A stretch of DNA of 53,900 nt from Paulinella micropora (taxonomy: Eukaryota; Cercozoa; Imbricatea; Euglyphida), in the NCBI GenBank assembly GCA_009731375.1, contig BJOX01000023.1, positions 472,942 to 526,841 of the forward strand, read 5' to 3'. The notes under the pieces were generated by a model. The model made no database searches. It worked only from the letters and a program-made list of their open reading frames with translations, and was not told the DNA's origin. Positions 36,477 to 47,900 of this stretch are shown piece by piece. A program made the position numbers and the translations under genes. Within the stretch, counting starts at the first letter, position 1; every line of letters begins with the position of its first letter.

Positions 36477-37289
36477 ATGGAAAAGATTAATAGCATTAAG
36501 GTGAAGCCAGTAAAACAAGAGAGTGATGGAAATAAAAAAGCAAAAGGTTATAAATTATTCAATGAGCCGTATGCTAATATATTTCTGCTAGCCCGTAAGA
36601 AAAGCGGGAAAACGACCGCACTCTTTGAAATACTGAAAAGGACAACCGACAGAAAGACCTGTATTGTCATTATCGCTTCAACAATTCACAAGGACTACAT
36701 TTATAAAGCAATCGTAAAGCACTTCAAGAACAGGGGAAACCAATGGCTATATATACCTTTCTTAAATCAGATGATGTAAATGTGATAGACTATGAACTTG
36801 ACAAACTGAACAGACAGGACGAGCAACACGAAGGAGAAATAAAACAGGACAAAGAGGAAATAGAGAAACCACAATTTTTATACTTTGGAAAAGAAAAGAA
36901 AAAGGAAGAAGGAGGTGAGAAGAAAGAGAGACCAAGTAAGTATATTTCACCAGCCGGTTGTTTTTGTTTTAGACGATTTAGGAAGTGGATTTAGAGATAA
37001 ATCCGTGAGCGATTTGTTAAAAAAGAACAGACACTATAAAAGTAAGGTTATTATGTCAAGTCAGTATCTGAACGACCTACGGCCACAAGCCATTAAGCAG
37101 TTAGATTATTTATTAATCTTTCCGGGTCAGTCTCAGGACAAAATGGAACTCGTGTATAAACACTTAGACCTATCTTTTGATTTTGATTATTTTCTTCAAA
37201 AGTATCACGAAGCAACAAAGGAGAGATTTAATTTTCTTTATGTCTCAAGTGTTGATAATGAGTTAAAATTTTTTTTGCCTATCGCATGA
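36477..37289 (+). pseudogene. ATPase: Genome-packaging ATPase (FtsK/HerA, A32-like), two frameshifts
   Basis: About 270 codons, the usual Polinton size. The Walker A motif is in FLLARKKSGKTTALFE and Walker B is VVFVLDDLGSGF, in a later frame. A C-terminal region (SSQYLNDLRPQAIKQLDYL, FPGQSQDKMELVYKHLD) fits the sensor and arginine-finger part of this family. A Lys/Glu-rich insertion lies between the Walker boxes. Frame changes are needed near 36,750 and 36,955. It would pump DNA into preformed capsids. The start MEKINSI was chosen because it lies just after the preceding stop; an ATG at 36,447 in the same frame would overlap it. Confidence 0.88.
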
Positions 37290-37352
37290 AATAATATTTT
37301 TAGAATTATTTTTTTATTTTTGCTGAAAAGATTTTTAAAATCTTTCTAATAT

Positions 37353-37661
37353 ATGCCAGTATCACCAGTGATAATTTCACAACCATCAGGATATAACATC
37401 GGATACAATCCATCAATGCCACAGAAGGGAGGAAAAAAGAAAACTAAGAAGAAGGGAGGACAAAAGGGAGGAAAGATTGACTGGGCAAAGGTCGGAAAAA
37501 CTGCCTTGTCTGTTAATAAATTCCTTCGCGATAATAAGGTAATCTCTAGAACTGCGGGAGCATTGAGTAGCATTGGGGTGCCTTACGCAGGTAGTGTTAG
37601 TGCTACAGCATCAAAACTCGGATATGGTAAGCAACGAGGAGGTGCTGTAAAGTTTCGCTAA
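37353..37661 (+). CDS. Basic virion/core-like protein
   Basis: 102 codons, intact. After a short N-terminus (MPVSPVIISQPSGYNIGY) comes a Lys/Gly-rich stretch (KGGKKKTKKKGGQKGGK), then a small-residue helical part (TAGALSSIGVPYAGSVSATA) ending in GGAVKFR. The composition resembles DNA-condensing or membrane-active core peptides of adenovirus-like and polintovirus particles. That assignment is by composition and position (between ATPase and protease), not by recognised homology. It is preceded by an AT-rich spacer with an aagattttTAAAATCTTT palindrome. Confidence 0.6.
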   Translation: MPVSPVIISQPSGYNIGYNPSMPQKGGKKKTKKKGGQKGGKIDWAKVGKTALSVNKFLRDNKVISRTAGALSSIGVPYAGSVSATASKLGYGKQRGGAVKFR

Positions 37662-37709
37662 ATATTTTGTTTCAAATTCTAAATTTAGAAATATTTTTTT
37701 GATAATATA

Positions 37710-37817
37710 ATGGGTTCGGCTAAGACTAAGAAGGTGAAAAAGGCAAAAGTCCGTCCACCTCGGGTTTATAGAAATAAGAGCGGGAGGCCTTATATTATCC
37801 AGAAGGGTAAAAAATAG
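37710..37817 (+). CDS. 35-residue basic protein (MGSAKTKKVKK...)
   Basis: A complete small frame from GATAATATA|ATG to TAG with 14 Lys/Arg residues (including KTKKVKKAKVRPPRVY and an ending GRPYIIQKGKK). It was kept because it has its own AT-rich leader, sits in the virion block, and is free of the damage seen in neighbours. It is likely a DNA-binding core peptide, but that is inference. Confidence 0.55.
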   Translation: MGSAKTKKVKKAKVRPPRVYRNKSGRPYIIQKGKK

Positions 37818-37847
37818 TATCTTAATTTTGGTAAGAAAACAAATGAT

Positions 37848-39606
37848 ATGAGCACACTTCAAATCGTTAAGTTGTTTTTGAAATATATTGGTAAGCCGAG
37901 GCCACAAAGGCAGGACCGCAAACCGAGGGAAAAAATAATCAAATCTGATTTCAATCGTCTTGAACATGAGAACAGAACCAGATACAAAGCAACTTACAAA
38001 AGAAATATGACATGATACACGAGCAGAAAGGAAAAGAAGAAAAGGGATGAGATAGAAGAAAAAAAGAAAAGGCTAGAAAGAAAAGACAGAGCCGATGCCG
38101 AGGAACAAAAAGAGATAATGGACAGGGAACATAAAAGAGAACTAGCGGATATTAATGAACGACAAGAATAAAAAGCCAGAGAACTAAGAAGGGAGCAAAA
38201 ACTCATAGAAGATGTAAAATATGAAGAAAACAGAAAAAATAGGATACAAGCATTACCACCGCCACGACAATATCAATATATTATGCCACCGCAACAGGGG
38301 CAGCCACAAGTTCAGGCACAAGCACAATATCAGGCACCACAAGTTTAGGGTGTAAATCCGCTAGAACTAAAAGAGGCGGAAAAGTTGATTAAAGATGCTG
38401 GTTATGGTGATGATTTCCTGAGCGGATCAAGAGACGAAGGCAAAATACAACTAGCAGAGGATGTAAGAAAATATATGAATTCAGGCTCCAAAATAGAAGA
38501 AGTTAAAAAACACCTTGAACAAGCCGAAGAAACCAATAAAAAGGCTCAAAAGATGAACCAAAATTTAGGAAACCAACTAGGGGAGGCTAAATACAAAGCA
38601 ATGTTAAAGAATGGATTGTCAAATAGTAATATTGAAAAAAATTTACTATTAAAATTCTTGGTGAAGCATTAAGAGAAAAACTTTAAAATGAAGGCCACGA
38701 TGTTAAAGGTTGGAACCAAAGGGCATCATGGATAATAGACAAAATTGTAGAACATAAAATAAATGTAGGAAATGAAAAGAATGAAGTAAAAAGGAAACTC
38801 GCAGAATATTCGGGATTACAAACGGGAACTGGTCTAGAAGATTTGATTAATAAAGTGTTTTCCGTAGAAAACATTAAAAAGTATTTATCACGAAAAGAAT
38901 GGGTTCATTCAATGAGAAAACAAGGTTATGTTAATGTTCTTATAAATAAATATAGAAATGAGCAACAGCAACCAGAGCCACAGCAACCGGAGCCACAGCA
39001 ACCACAGCCACAGCAAGAGCCAGAGCCACAGCAACCAGAGACCGAGCCACAGCAACCAGAGCCCGAACCACAGCAACCAGAGCCAGAGGAGCCACAGCCA
39101 CAGCAAGAGGGAGAGGGGCGGGGACTAATGACTAATGAAATAGATGACATAATGAAAAAATATGGATGGTATCTCGGGGCGATAGCCAGTGATGAAATTT
39201 ACAAGTTGAAGCCAGGAAGCACAAAGCGATATGGATTTATTATGAATACCCAAAAAAGTTCGCAACCCGGAGCACATTGGATGGCGGTTTATATAGATTT
39301 AGATAAAGATAGGTCCGTGGAAGTGTATGACCCTTTAGCACTTTACGAGCCAACTGAAGACTTTCAACAACAAATGAACGGCTAATAGATAAAAGCCATC
39401 CAAGCACATACCTGCTTATGAAAGTAAATAAAGTAAAAGAGCAGAGCGATACGAGCGACACGTGTGGATGGTTTGCTATGAGATTTTTGATTGAAAGAAG
39501 TAAAGGCAACCGCTTTAAGTTTGCTAGTGGATATACAGACCTAAAAGAAGAAGAAGCGGAGAAATTAAAAGCACAGAATGGTTATGGCTTTGACACATTC
39601 ATCTGA
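37848..39606 (+). pseudogene. PRO: Adenain-like cysteine protease (PRO) with long N-terminal extension
   Basis: One frame runs from MSTLQIV through a Lys/Glu coiled coil and a Pro/Gln segment with stops TGA 38,013, TAA 38,169 and TAG 38,346. After a frame change near 38,650 it continues past TAA 38,684 into a QQPEP repeat. The C-terminal ~160 residues are the Ulp1/adenain-type maturation protease: catalytic His in PGAHWMAVYID, acidic partner in VEVYDPLA, and Gln/Cys in EQSDTSDTCGWFAMRF. A second frame change near 39,380 separates His from Cys. It would cleave virion precursors. The N-terminal half may be a separate gene, but frame continuity favours one protein. Confidence 0.85.
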
Positions 39607-39648
39607 ATTATGTATTAAATAAAAGAATAAAAAAGAATATAAAAGAAT

Positions 39649-40162
39649 ATGCCGGACTACAAGCAAGGAAAAATTTATGCTCTTCGCTCTCACCAGACAG
39701 ACAAAATTTATATCGGTTCGACAACTCAATCATTGGCTCAGAGAATTGCTAAGCATAGGAATGATTACAAGAACACAAAAGTAAAATGGGTATCATCATT
39801 TGAGATATTAAAATACGAAGATGCTTACATAGAATTATTGGAAACATATCCATGCTATGATAGGGAAAGTTTATTGAAAAAAGAAGGAGAACATATACGG
39901 AACAATAAAGAGTGTGTAAATAAGCAAATAGCAGGTCGTACTAACGGAGAATATAGACAAGAGCATATTTGATGAAATTAAAGAATATTTAAAAACGAAA
40001 TATGCTAGAGACAGAGAAGAAATACTTAAAACACATTATTGTCCTTGTGACGGAACATATATAATGCAAGGGAGAGAAAGACATTACAGGAGAAACAAAC
40101 ATATAAATTACATTAATAGTTTATATTTTGATAGTTCAGATATCCAAAAATTATTCGTATAA
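39649..40162 (+). pseudogene. GIY-YIG endonuclease with zinc knuckle, one frameshift
   Basis: The N-terminus has GKIYALRSHQTDKIYIGSTT, the GIY-YIG core, followed by SLAQRIAKHRNDY with the conserved Arg, and a Glu later in the domain. A frame change near 39,970 leads into a C-terminal part with YCPCDGTY...RHYRRNKH (C-x-C ... H-x5-H), a small zinc-binding knuckle. These nucleases act on DNA in repair, homing or recombination. In Polintons they are accessory genes. The stop lies 8 bp before the next start. Confidence 0.8.
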
Positions 40163-40170
40163 TATAACAA

Positions 40171-40975
40171 ATGGAGTACAAAGGCGGTCGTGCGACTGGT
40201 ATTTACTATATCAACAGCAAAAATAGAATAACTGGCACAGACTCAGATTTTACACACGAATTAAACTTAAAATCACTAGACAATCCCACACATTGTAAAA
40301 TTCTTCATATCTATGTTCCAAAATCTTATTATTCAGTTGCCTCTCCATATAATACCTTTACACTTAGCGAAGACGGATATGAGGCTTTAATTACGATACC
40401 TGAGGGAAACTACACAATAAACAACTTAAAAAATAAACTATCTGAGATACTGACGGCAGATAGCCCAAATAATTATACTTACGTGGTATCCAGTAATAAT
40501 ACAAACATAGAACCAGAATATGGCAAATTAACATTCAGTGTGTCAGAAAATAAAGGAATTCAACCGCGGTTTATATTTGATGGCGATACCAGTATTCACG
40601 AGGTTATGGGGTTTGATAGAAATTCAACATATTTCTTTGCTAATAATTTTGTTAAATCACCAAACGTAATTATTCTAACTGGCGAAAAGACTTAATACCT
40701 TCAATCGGACATAGTTGGTGAAGAAGATAATCATGTGCTACAAGAAATATACACTGCCAACGAAATTCCATTTGGTGCCATTATATACGACGGAAGAGTA
40801 TGGTAAGAAATTATCCGCCAGTTCAAATAATGTATATAGGTTTTATCTTACAGACGAAAACGATCAGGCTATAAATCTTAATGGTTTGGGAGTAGTTATG
40901 ACATTGTTGATTTACAGAGAGACTAATTATTTTAATTTATTTACATCATTTTTTAATTTGTTAAAGGTGAGGTAG
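40171..40975 (+). pseudogene. mCP: Minor capsid (penton, single jelly-roll) protein
   Basis: Starts MEYKGGRATGIYYINSKNR and contains the recognisable N-terminal SDFTHELNL...CKILHIYVPKSYYSV pattern and GNYTINNLKNKLSEIL of Polinton minor capsid proteins. Position immediately before the major capsid gene supports this. A TAA at 40,693 follows ILTGEKT, and a frame change near 40,790 precedes the last beta strands (NNVYRFYLTDENDQAINL). It would form the pentameric vertices. Identification rests on pattern and synteny rather than a catalytic motif. Confidence 0.78.
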
Positions 40976-41069
40976 GGATTTAAATATTTATTTTAATATT
41001 TAATTTTTTCTATAAATATATTCTGGTGAATTAGTTAATTTACACTACTTCAAAAAACCTAAAAACAAA

Positions 41070-42580
41070 ATGCCAACACAACACGGAGGCGAACTAGACT
41101 TTTCTAGAACCGACTACATCAGTGCTTCGTATCGTTTGAATAAACTAACTCCGCGAGAAGGTGCGGGAGCTATTACTGTTACTACCGCAGGAGGACAAGA
41201 AAGCAACTTTGACCTTATCAGCAGGCCATTTAACTTAGCTCGCTCTGTCTTGAGTTTTACTTATGCACCACCAGCAATTGCAGCGAACTATAACAAATGC
41301 TATATGGATTGTCTGGCTCCTATTTGACAAATTCAACTTCAAACCCGTAGCGGTGTTTATCTGTGTGATGTAAATGAAGTTGGTAATTTTACAAAGATTA
41401 TTTGGAAGGCTGAAACTTCTATGAAGGACTTTCTGACACTTGAAAACCACGATAATGGAAGTGGTGCTGGATGTATGCTTCAAAAGTGTAATGCTGATAG
41501 TAAAATTAATATCTCAACTTCGCAAATAGTAAAGGAGGCTTTTAGAACAACAATGACAGATGTAGGTGGAGATGTGCCGTTAGTGTTAAGGCTATGTTTG
41601 GTGAACCTGTTGTTAATGCCCGTCGCCATAATGATGCCTGTATCGCGGATGGAAGTGGGCAACTCTCTGTCGTCAATGTCGCTTACAACGAGCCTAAGTA
41701 TTTCTCTGGCGGTTCTATTACTTCTGCTGAGCCTGCCATCAGTGTTAAGATAAATCTGGGTATTGCTCTTGATAAGACTATTATGTTTCCAGAGATTTTG
41801 AATATGCGGATTGTGTGGCAACAGACCCCTAAAATTTATTATTACAATAACGACCCCTTATCAATTGCCGGCGGAGCGCTTGTTGCTGCTGCTGGTAATG
41901 TAAGTGTTTCTAATCTTAACTTGTTCCTTGCTGTAGAGACTAATCCCGATGTCATTCAATCAATTCAACAAAAGGTGGCGAGTGCTGAAGGTATGAGTTT
42001 TAATATTGATTATCCTTATGTTTATAAAAATTCCATTGCTCAATCCACTACACAAAATATCATTCTCCGCTTTGATAGGGGACATGGTANNNNNNNNNNT
42101 GCTCAATCCACTACACAAAATATCATTCTCCGCTTTGATAGGGGACATGATACAAGGTCGAAGAAAATTTATCACACACTCTTTAACAACACAGAACACA
42201 AGAATACTGCTTATGATATTGATAACAGAGCAAACGCTAAGACTACCAGTTTTCACACCACACTTGACGGGGCACGACTTCAGGAATTTGAAATATTTCC
42301 CGCTAGTTTTGAAGGTTATATGTGCTTGATACCTAAACTTGAAGGTTCTGTTTTAATGAATTCAAATGTGTATCAATACAACTGGTTCTGGGTTGATACT
42401 TGGGATAATACCCGCCCGCTGTGGAGCAAAGACCAAAATGAAGTTAGCGGGCTTGACCTTTCCAATGAGAGGCGATGGGAGTTCATTAGCACTACACAGA
42501 ATAATGCTCATCAGCACATAAGTGTAGCAATCACTCAGCGGGAGGTTCAGGTTAAGTCAAATATAATTTCCATTTCATAA
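41070..42580 (+). pseudogene. MCP: Major capsid protein (double jelly-roll)
   Basis: Starts MPTQHGGELDFSRTDYI, followed by SYRLNKLTPREG. The C-terminal half has EIFPASFEGYMCLIP and VYQYNWFWVDTWDN, then WEFISTTQNN, in keeping with polintovirus MCPs. Length without the duplicated gap flank is about 485 codons. Damage: TGA at 41,325 after MDCLAPI and a frame change near 41,585. The 10-N gap at 42,090-42,099 has the same 50 bp on both sides, so part of the apparent protein is an assembly duplication. It forms the trimeric capsomers of the icosahedral shell. Confidence 0.88.
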
Positions 42581-42679
42581 ACACACAATCAGCCAAAACA
42601 AAAAATTTAAAAAAATTTAGATTTATTTTTTTCATTCAATATAACACATTTGTTTTTGAGGTAGTCAAAAACAAAATCA

Positions 42680-43935
42680 ATGACTACACACCAGAGAAAT
42701 TTAATCGCACAAAATCCAGACGGAGATTTTTTAAATGTCAAAGTAGGATATGATGGTTGTATTAAAACTGATAATATGAAAACTGCTTTTGGAGAAACAC
42801 TAGTTGGACAATTAACTCCAGTTGTTCAGGAAATCTTTCCATACACTATTAATACAAGGGTATGGACTAAAATAGAAACAAAATCTTCTGTGTCATTTTT
42901 GAATAATATGGCAGAATAAAAAACTCAAGCCAATAACACGGCGAATGCTATCCTAACAAGTAAAAGAAGAATAAAATATCGGACGGGTATGGGAGTTGTT
43001 GGTCGCTTCACTGCTATATGGACAACTGATGACACAAAAGCCTATTATTCGTGTGTAGGAATTGGTGAAAGTGATTTTTCAAATGGTTTTTATTTTTATA
43101 AAACTAATGTCGGGATGAGTATTCTACAAGCCAAAGGAGGGGCTACAACTTTTATTCAACAAGCAAACTGGGATGACCCGTGCAATGGAACAAAAGATAT
43201 GCCTGTCATTGATTGGAGTAAAGGAAATGTATTCCAAATTCAATTTCAATATTTAGGCGTTGGTGCTATAAGGTTTTCTATTGAAAATCCTACAACAGAA
43301 GAATTTCAATTAGTCCATACTATTAAATATGCAAATGCCAACACAGGTACAACTTGAAGTCTAAGAAACACTACTTTACCATTTACTGCACTAATAAGGA
43401 ATGATGCTTCTACTGGAATTCAAACTCTTAAAACAGCGAGTGTTGGATTATTTATTGAAGGAAGTAATACAATAAACACAAGTATAACAAACGAAGTAGA
43501 AGGAAGTAAAGCAGCAAACACAACTGAAAGCCCTATTATTAGTATCAGGAATAAAGCAACATTTGATGCGGGCGGTGCTAATTTAACAAATTATTCAAAT
43601 GTTTATCCCACTTTGATAAGTATTCCGAATGAAGATAGTAAGGCGTGTGTAGTAAGGATGGTATTAAATGGAACACTAACTGGAGCAGGTTTTGCGGATG
43701 TTGATTCTAAGTATTCAATTGTAGATACTGATACAAAGGCGAGTGCCGTTGCCAACGGAACAACAATTTTTAAACTTTACGTAAATTCTCAATCAACTCA
43801 ACAAATAAATCTTAGAAATTATGATATATATATCTGTCTCCTAGTGATGTATTAACTTTTACACAGAAATCAGTCGGCACTGTCAATAATGGTTCAAATG
43901 TTAATGTTATCGCTAACTTCATAGAAGACCAATAA
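42680..43935 (+). pseudogene. Large beta-rich structural (possible spike) protein
   Basis: About 418 codons in one frame from MTTHQRNLIAQNPDGDF, with stops TAA 42,917 and TGA 43,355 and a frame change near 43,835 before the end ...VIANFIEDQ. The middle has GKGNVFQ-like pattern WSKGNVFQIQFQYLGVGAI followed by IENPTTEEFQLVHTIKYAN, reminiscent of receptor-binding or structural proteins in phages and large DNA viruses, but I cannot name the family. It closes the capsid block right after MCP, so a surface decoration role is likely by position. Confidence 0.6.
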
Positions 43936-43953
43936 AGCAAAAAAAAATTTCAT

Positions 43954-44561
43954 TTAAGACAATGTTATATCAAAGAATTTTTTATGTCATCCANNNNNNN
44001 NNNTTATCAAAGAATTTTTTTATGTCATCCACATTTTGGCACCATCGCTCGTGAACTAACCATTCAAGGTATGGTTTATCAATCTTAGCTACATCTTCAA
44101 TGTTTTTGTGTGCATATTTTCCATATTGAAGAATGACATCGTTTTTTGCTATACATCCTTCGTCTGTAGCATTCGTTATACATCCTTCGTCTGTAGCATT
44201 CGCTATACATCCTTCGTCTGTAGCTTTCGCTATACATCCTTCGTCTGTAGCATTCGTTATATATCCTTCGTCTGTAGCATTCGCTATCTCTTCGCCTACA
44301 TTAGCCTTTATTTCCGTGATACCTGTCTCACTCACAACAAGATCTGTTTCCCTAAAAGGAGTGCTTTGTTCCTCCATCATTTTTTCTAAGGTAGCCTCCT
44401 GGAATAACTACTTTCACATTGTCGTCCCTCGGCTTGTATTGCTCATAGAAAGAAACAATGTCAGGTTTAATCCATTTAATTGTTGGCTTTTTTATTTCTT
44501 TGTCAATGTTCCAATTTTCAATTTCATTCAAGTAGTCCTGTTTGGTGTTCAGGTCAGTCAT
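43954..44561 (-). pseudogene. Exonuclease-X-C-terminal-like protein with 9-residue tandem repeats
   Basis: Starts MTDLNTKQDYLNEIENW. A frame change occurs near 44,395. Then six 9-residue repeats (ATDEGCIAN type, 27 bp period, 44,150-44,285) lead to a C-terminal QYGKYAHKNIEDVAKIDK then PYLEWLV. That pattern (GKY.....DVA..D..YLEWL) is the small domain found at the C-terminus of exonuclease X-like proteins. The nuclease domain itself is absent. A 10-N gap at 43,994-44,003, with duplicated flanks, disturbs the last codons. Confidence 0.65.
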
Positions 44562-44602
44562 GATATACAAAGATTTTAAAAAAATCTTTTAGCAAAATAA
44601 TT

Positions 44603-44892
44603 TTATTGTAAATATTTTTTTACTTCACTTTTAATGTCTGTAAATTTATCAAACCATGGCTGTTTCATAACCCATTCAAGATATGGTTTGTCAATGGTAG
44701 CAATATCTGAAACCTTCTTTCCGCGATACTTACCGAACGGAAAAAAATCGGTTGGCTTTCCTTCTCTACTTTTTTCAATTGCCTTAATTTCTTCATCAAT
44801 TATCTGTTGAACATCCCTTACTGAAAAAACTCTTTATTATTCTCAATTGAAAGTCGTCCAAATTTTTCAGATAGTCTGGTGAGGGTGGTCAT
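44603..44892 (-). pseudogene. Second exonuclease-X-C-terminal-like protein, one frameshift
   Basis: Starts MTTLTRLSEKFGRL. A frame change near 44,820 joins a helical linker to FPFGKYRGKKVSDIATID and KPYLEWVMKQPWF, a clear paralogue of the C-terminus of the neighbouring gene. It lacks the 9-residue repeats. Likely a local duplication. Both lie downstream of the polymerase on the same strand, so a replication or repair accessory role is plausible. Confidence 0.6.
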
Positions 44893-44953
44893 TAGTCTAT
44901 ATAGACTGGTAAAAAAATTTACGGAAAAATTAATTATTTAATATTTTATTTTT

Positions 44954-47900
44954 TTAATATCCAAAAGGTCTAGTTTCAATCGCATTCTCTATAATTCCGA
45001 TAACTTGTCTTTTCGTATATGTAAAACCTAAATATCTTTTCTAAGTATTCGCTTGTTATTTTTTTCTTTTGTTTGTCTCGTGTTATCTTGTTGTTTTCTA
45101 TTATAACTACTTTTCCAGACTTCTCAATTCCCTTAGCAATCCGTAATTCTTCATTCAGCCAGTTCATTTTTACCATTCTCAAATAATTCAGTGTTCGTAA
45201 TACCTAGCCCGCAACTTATTACACTTAACATATTCGGTAAATTCAATGCTTTTTTCGTTTCACAGTTCATACTAAATCCTTTTACTTTCATACTGGCTTT
45301 ACCATTATCTAATAAGTATCCATAACATTTTGGCCCACCTCCCACAAAGGTTTTTATTTTCGCTCCTTTTAATTCATCAGTCCAATCTCCCAGTAAATCG
45401 CCTGTCTCTACATCTGCCTGATTAATTTCTTTGTTAGTCGTATATATTACGCTGTCTGTGTCATGATACAATATCCTATTACCTAATATGTCCATCATAT
45501 TGTAAAGTCTCATTCTCGCGTGGCATGTACCAAATAAAGCAACTACAATATGTGTTTTAATCGGGTCGCTCACCGCGTCCTGTTTTAAGTCATAACTGGC
45601 TTCGACAATTTGGTCGTTAATTATGTTAATATTTATATTATCCACTGATTTATCGTTCAATAGTTTGTATAAGGTTTCCTTATCCTTTATCATTTGTTCT
45701 GTGTTTTATTTTGTTTCTGTCCAAACTTGCCCCATAAAGAGTTCAAGCACAACTTAGCCACTGCTCTCCGTCCTTCGTTTTTGAATATTTTGCTTTCATC
45801 CATCTTAACTCCCATTTTGATTTCCATGCTGTTTATGTAATTTTGCTTTTCTGCTTCCGTATTACATCCCGCGGGATATCCGCTGGACTCTTGTTTTACT
45901 TTCAAGAATGTCTTTATATATTCTTTGAATAGGCTACTGCTTTGTTCTTTCCAGTGCCATACTTCATGTACTTTTATTAAATTATACCCTTTGTCTAAGG
46001 CCTTGTAAATTTCTGGAGTTGCCCATGTGCCTGTTATTGCTCGTTCTTTATCGGTGTGCTTACATTCGCCGTGTTGCTCAGTCATTCCACACTTATCGCA
46101 TAAGTAATACATCATCTTACCTCTATCCGCCTTCGGTAAGACCGGGTGTAGTAAGCCTCTCGGAGGTAGCATCTTAACCTTAGCGACTCCGAAATATTCT
46201 CTGTTTATAATTTTTTTTCGTCTCATTTCTTTTCCCTTCGTTGCTTGGTCGTATTATGATATGGTGTCAGTATAAAGGTCGTAATACATCACGGTCGGAT
46301 AAAGTGAGCATATGTCAATATATTTCGCATACTCATTATCGTGTCGTGATTTCCAATATAATTTCAGAGCATTCACTCTACCTCCAAACATTGCCTCTCG
46401 TGGGTTTAGTCCTTCTTGTTCCGTAATTCGTTCGTTTGTATCCTCTGCCAGTCTTTCACTGGTTTTCATCAGGCTCCATTCACACTCCCAGATACTTATT
46501 ACTTTCGCTTGTTCGTTAAGTTGTTTTTCTCTTCTCATTGTTTCCTTGTATAGTTCACCCATTGTCTTATTCTTCTTCACATTCAGAGCATTTCTATTCC
46601 AACACTTATCACATCCGTGCCAATGACACCCGTAAAACTCATAAGCGGTTTTGTTTTTCTCGTCCCATCCATCTACATACACACGAGATTGTCCGGGTTG
46701 AAACATGTTTTCACCTCCGTTGAATGCGTGTTTAATATCGGTTTTGTCTAACCTGCTTCTGTATGCAGCCATTCTACACAAGCCCTAGAAGTCATCCTGT
46801 TTTGTTTTTCCGCTTTCAATATCGCAAGTGAATTCTCTGGCATAAACTTAGCACGATACAGAGCCATAGCACAACTCGCGATAGTTGTATATTGAAAAGG
46901 GTCAATACCAAACTCTAGAAACTGATTTCTAAAATCTATACAACCCTTCCTCAGTATATCAACATCTGAATGACAATACTCTGCGATTTCCTTTGCCATA
47001 TCAAATTGGTTATGTGCTTTCACTTGTTCATCATACCATTCAAGAAATTCCTTTCGTTTATCTCCTCGCATCGTGTCGTAGCCGTAATGTTTCTTATGTG
47101 GCATTACCCCAACATTGTTTCTATTTTTCGCCATATTGAAGAAGTGCGGGAAGAAACCTTTCTTAAGTTCCGTAAGCCCGAATGTCTTTGGAAAGTCTGA
47201 CAATGGCATCGTAAGAAAACTTAGGCTGTCTATAAAGCGATACTTCTTAAGTGTCATCATCATAGTCTTACCGCCCTCATAAATTACAAATGGAGTTTGA
47301 CCATTATCAACCAACCACTTAAGAATAAACTGACAATCATAACCGCGGGCATTGTGTGCGATAAATGTAAATCCGCTGTGCTTAGGGTCAAAAACCCACT
47401 TACAGAAATCTTGAATGTTCTTGTGAATTACTGGGGAGGGGGTTTCACCCTACCATACCCCCACCTTTTTTATCAAGGGTTTGGAAAGGGGCGGTGCCCC
47501 TTCCGTCGTAATACTGGCTTTCAGCATGATTAACAATGTGCTCGCCTGTGTCCTGTGTCGCTTCAAAATCAAAGAATATGTATTGCTCTGACGGCGGTAA
47601 GATTTGGACTATTTCACATTGGTGTTCAAGCGGTTTCACTAGTTTAATTTGCAATTTCGGCATTTCGCATATCCTTCTTTCTGTAATTAAGACCCCACGA
47701 TTTACATTTCGCTTTAACATCACAGTTTGTTGTCCTGTGATTATTAAAGCATTCAGTGTTTGGAAACTTTCTATTACACTGCTCACATTCTTTCCACAGG
47801 CTCTTGCCATTCATTCCCTTACAACCCTTGGTTTCACAGATACTACATTTGGCTTCACATGCATGTCTTTCCTGACACCCTCTTAGACATAACTCACAGA

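Noticed and set aside
38909-39150. Minus-strand Leu/Trp-rich or Gly/Cys-rich proteins opposite the QQPEP repeat
   Set aside because: Shadow frames of the CAGCAACCAGAGCC repeat within the protease gene's N-terminal extension.
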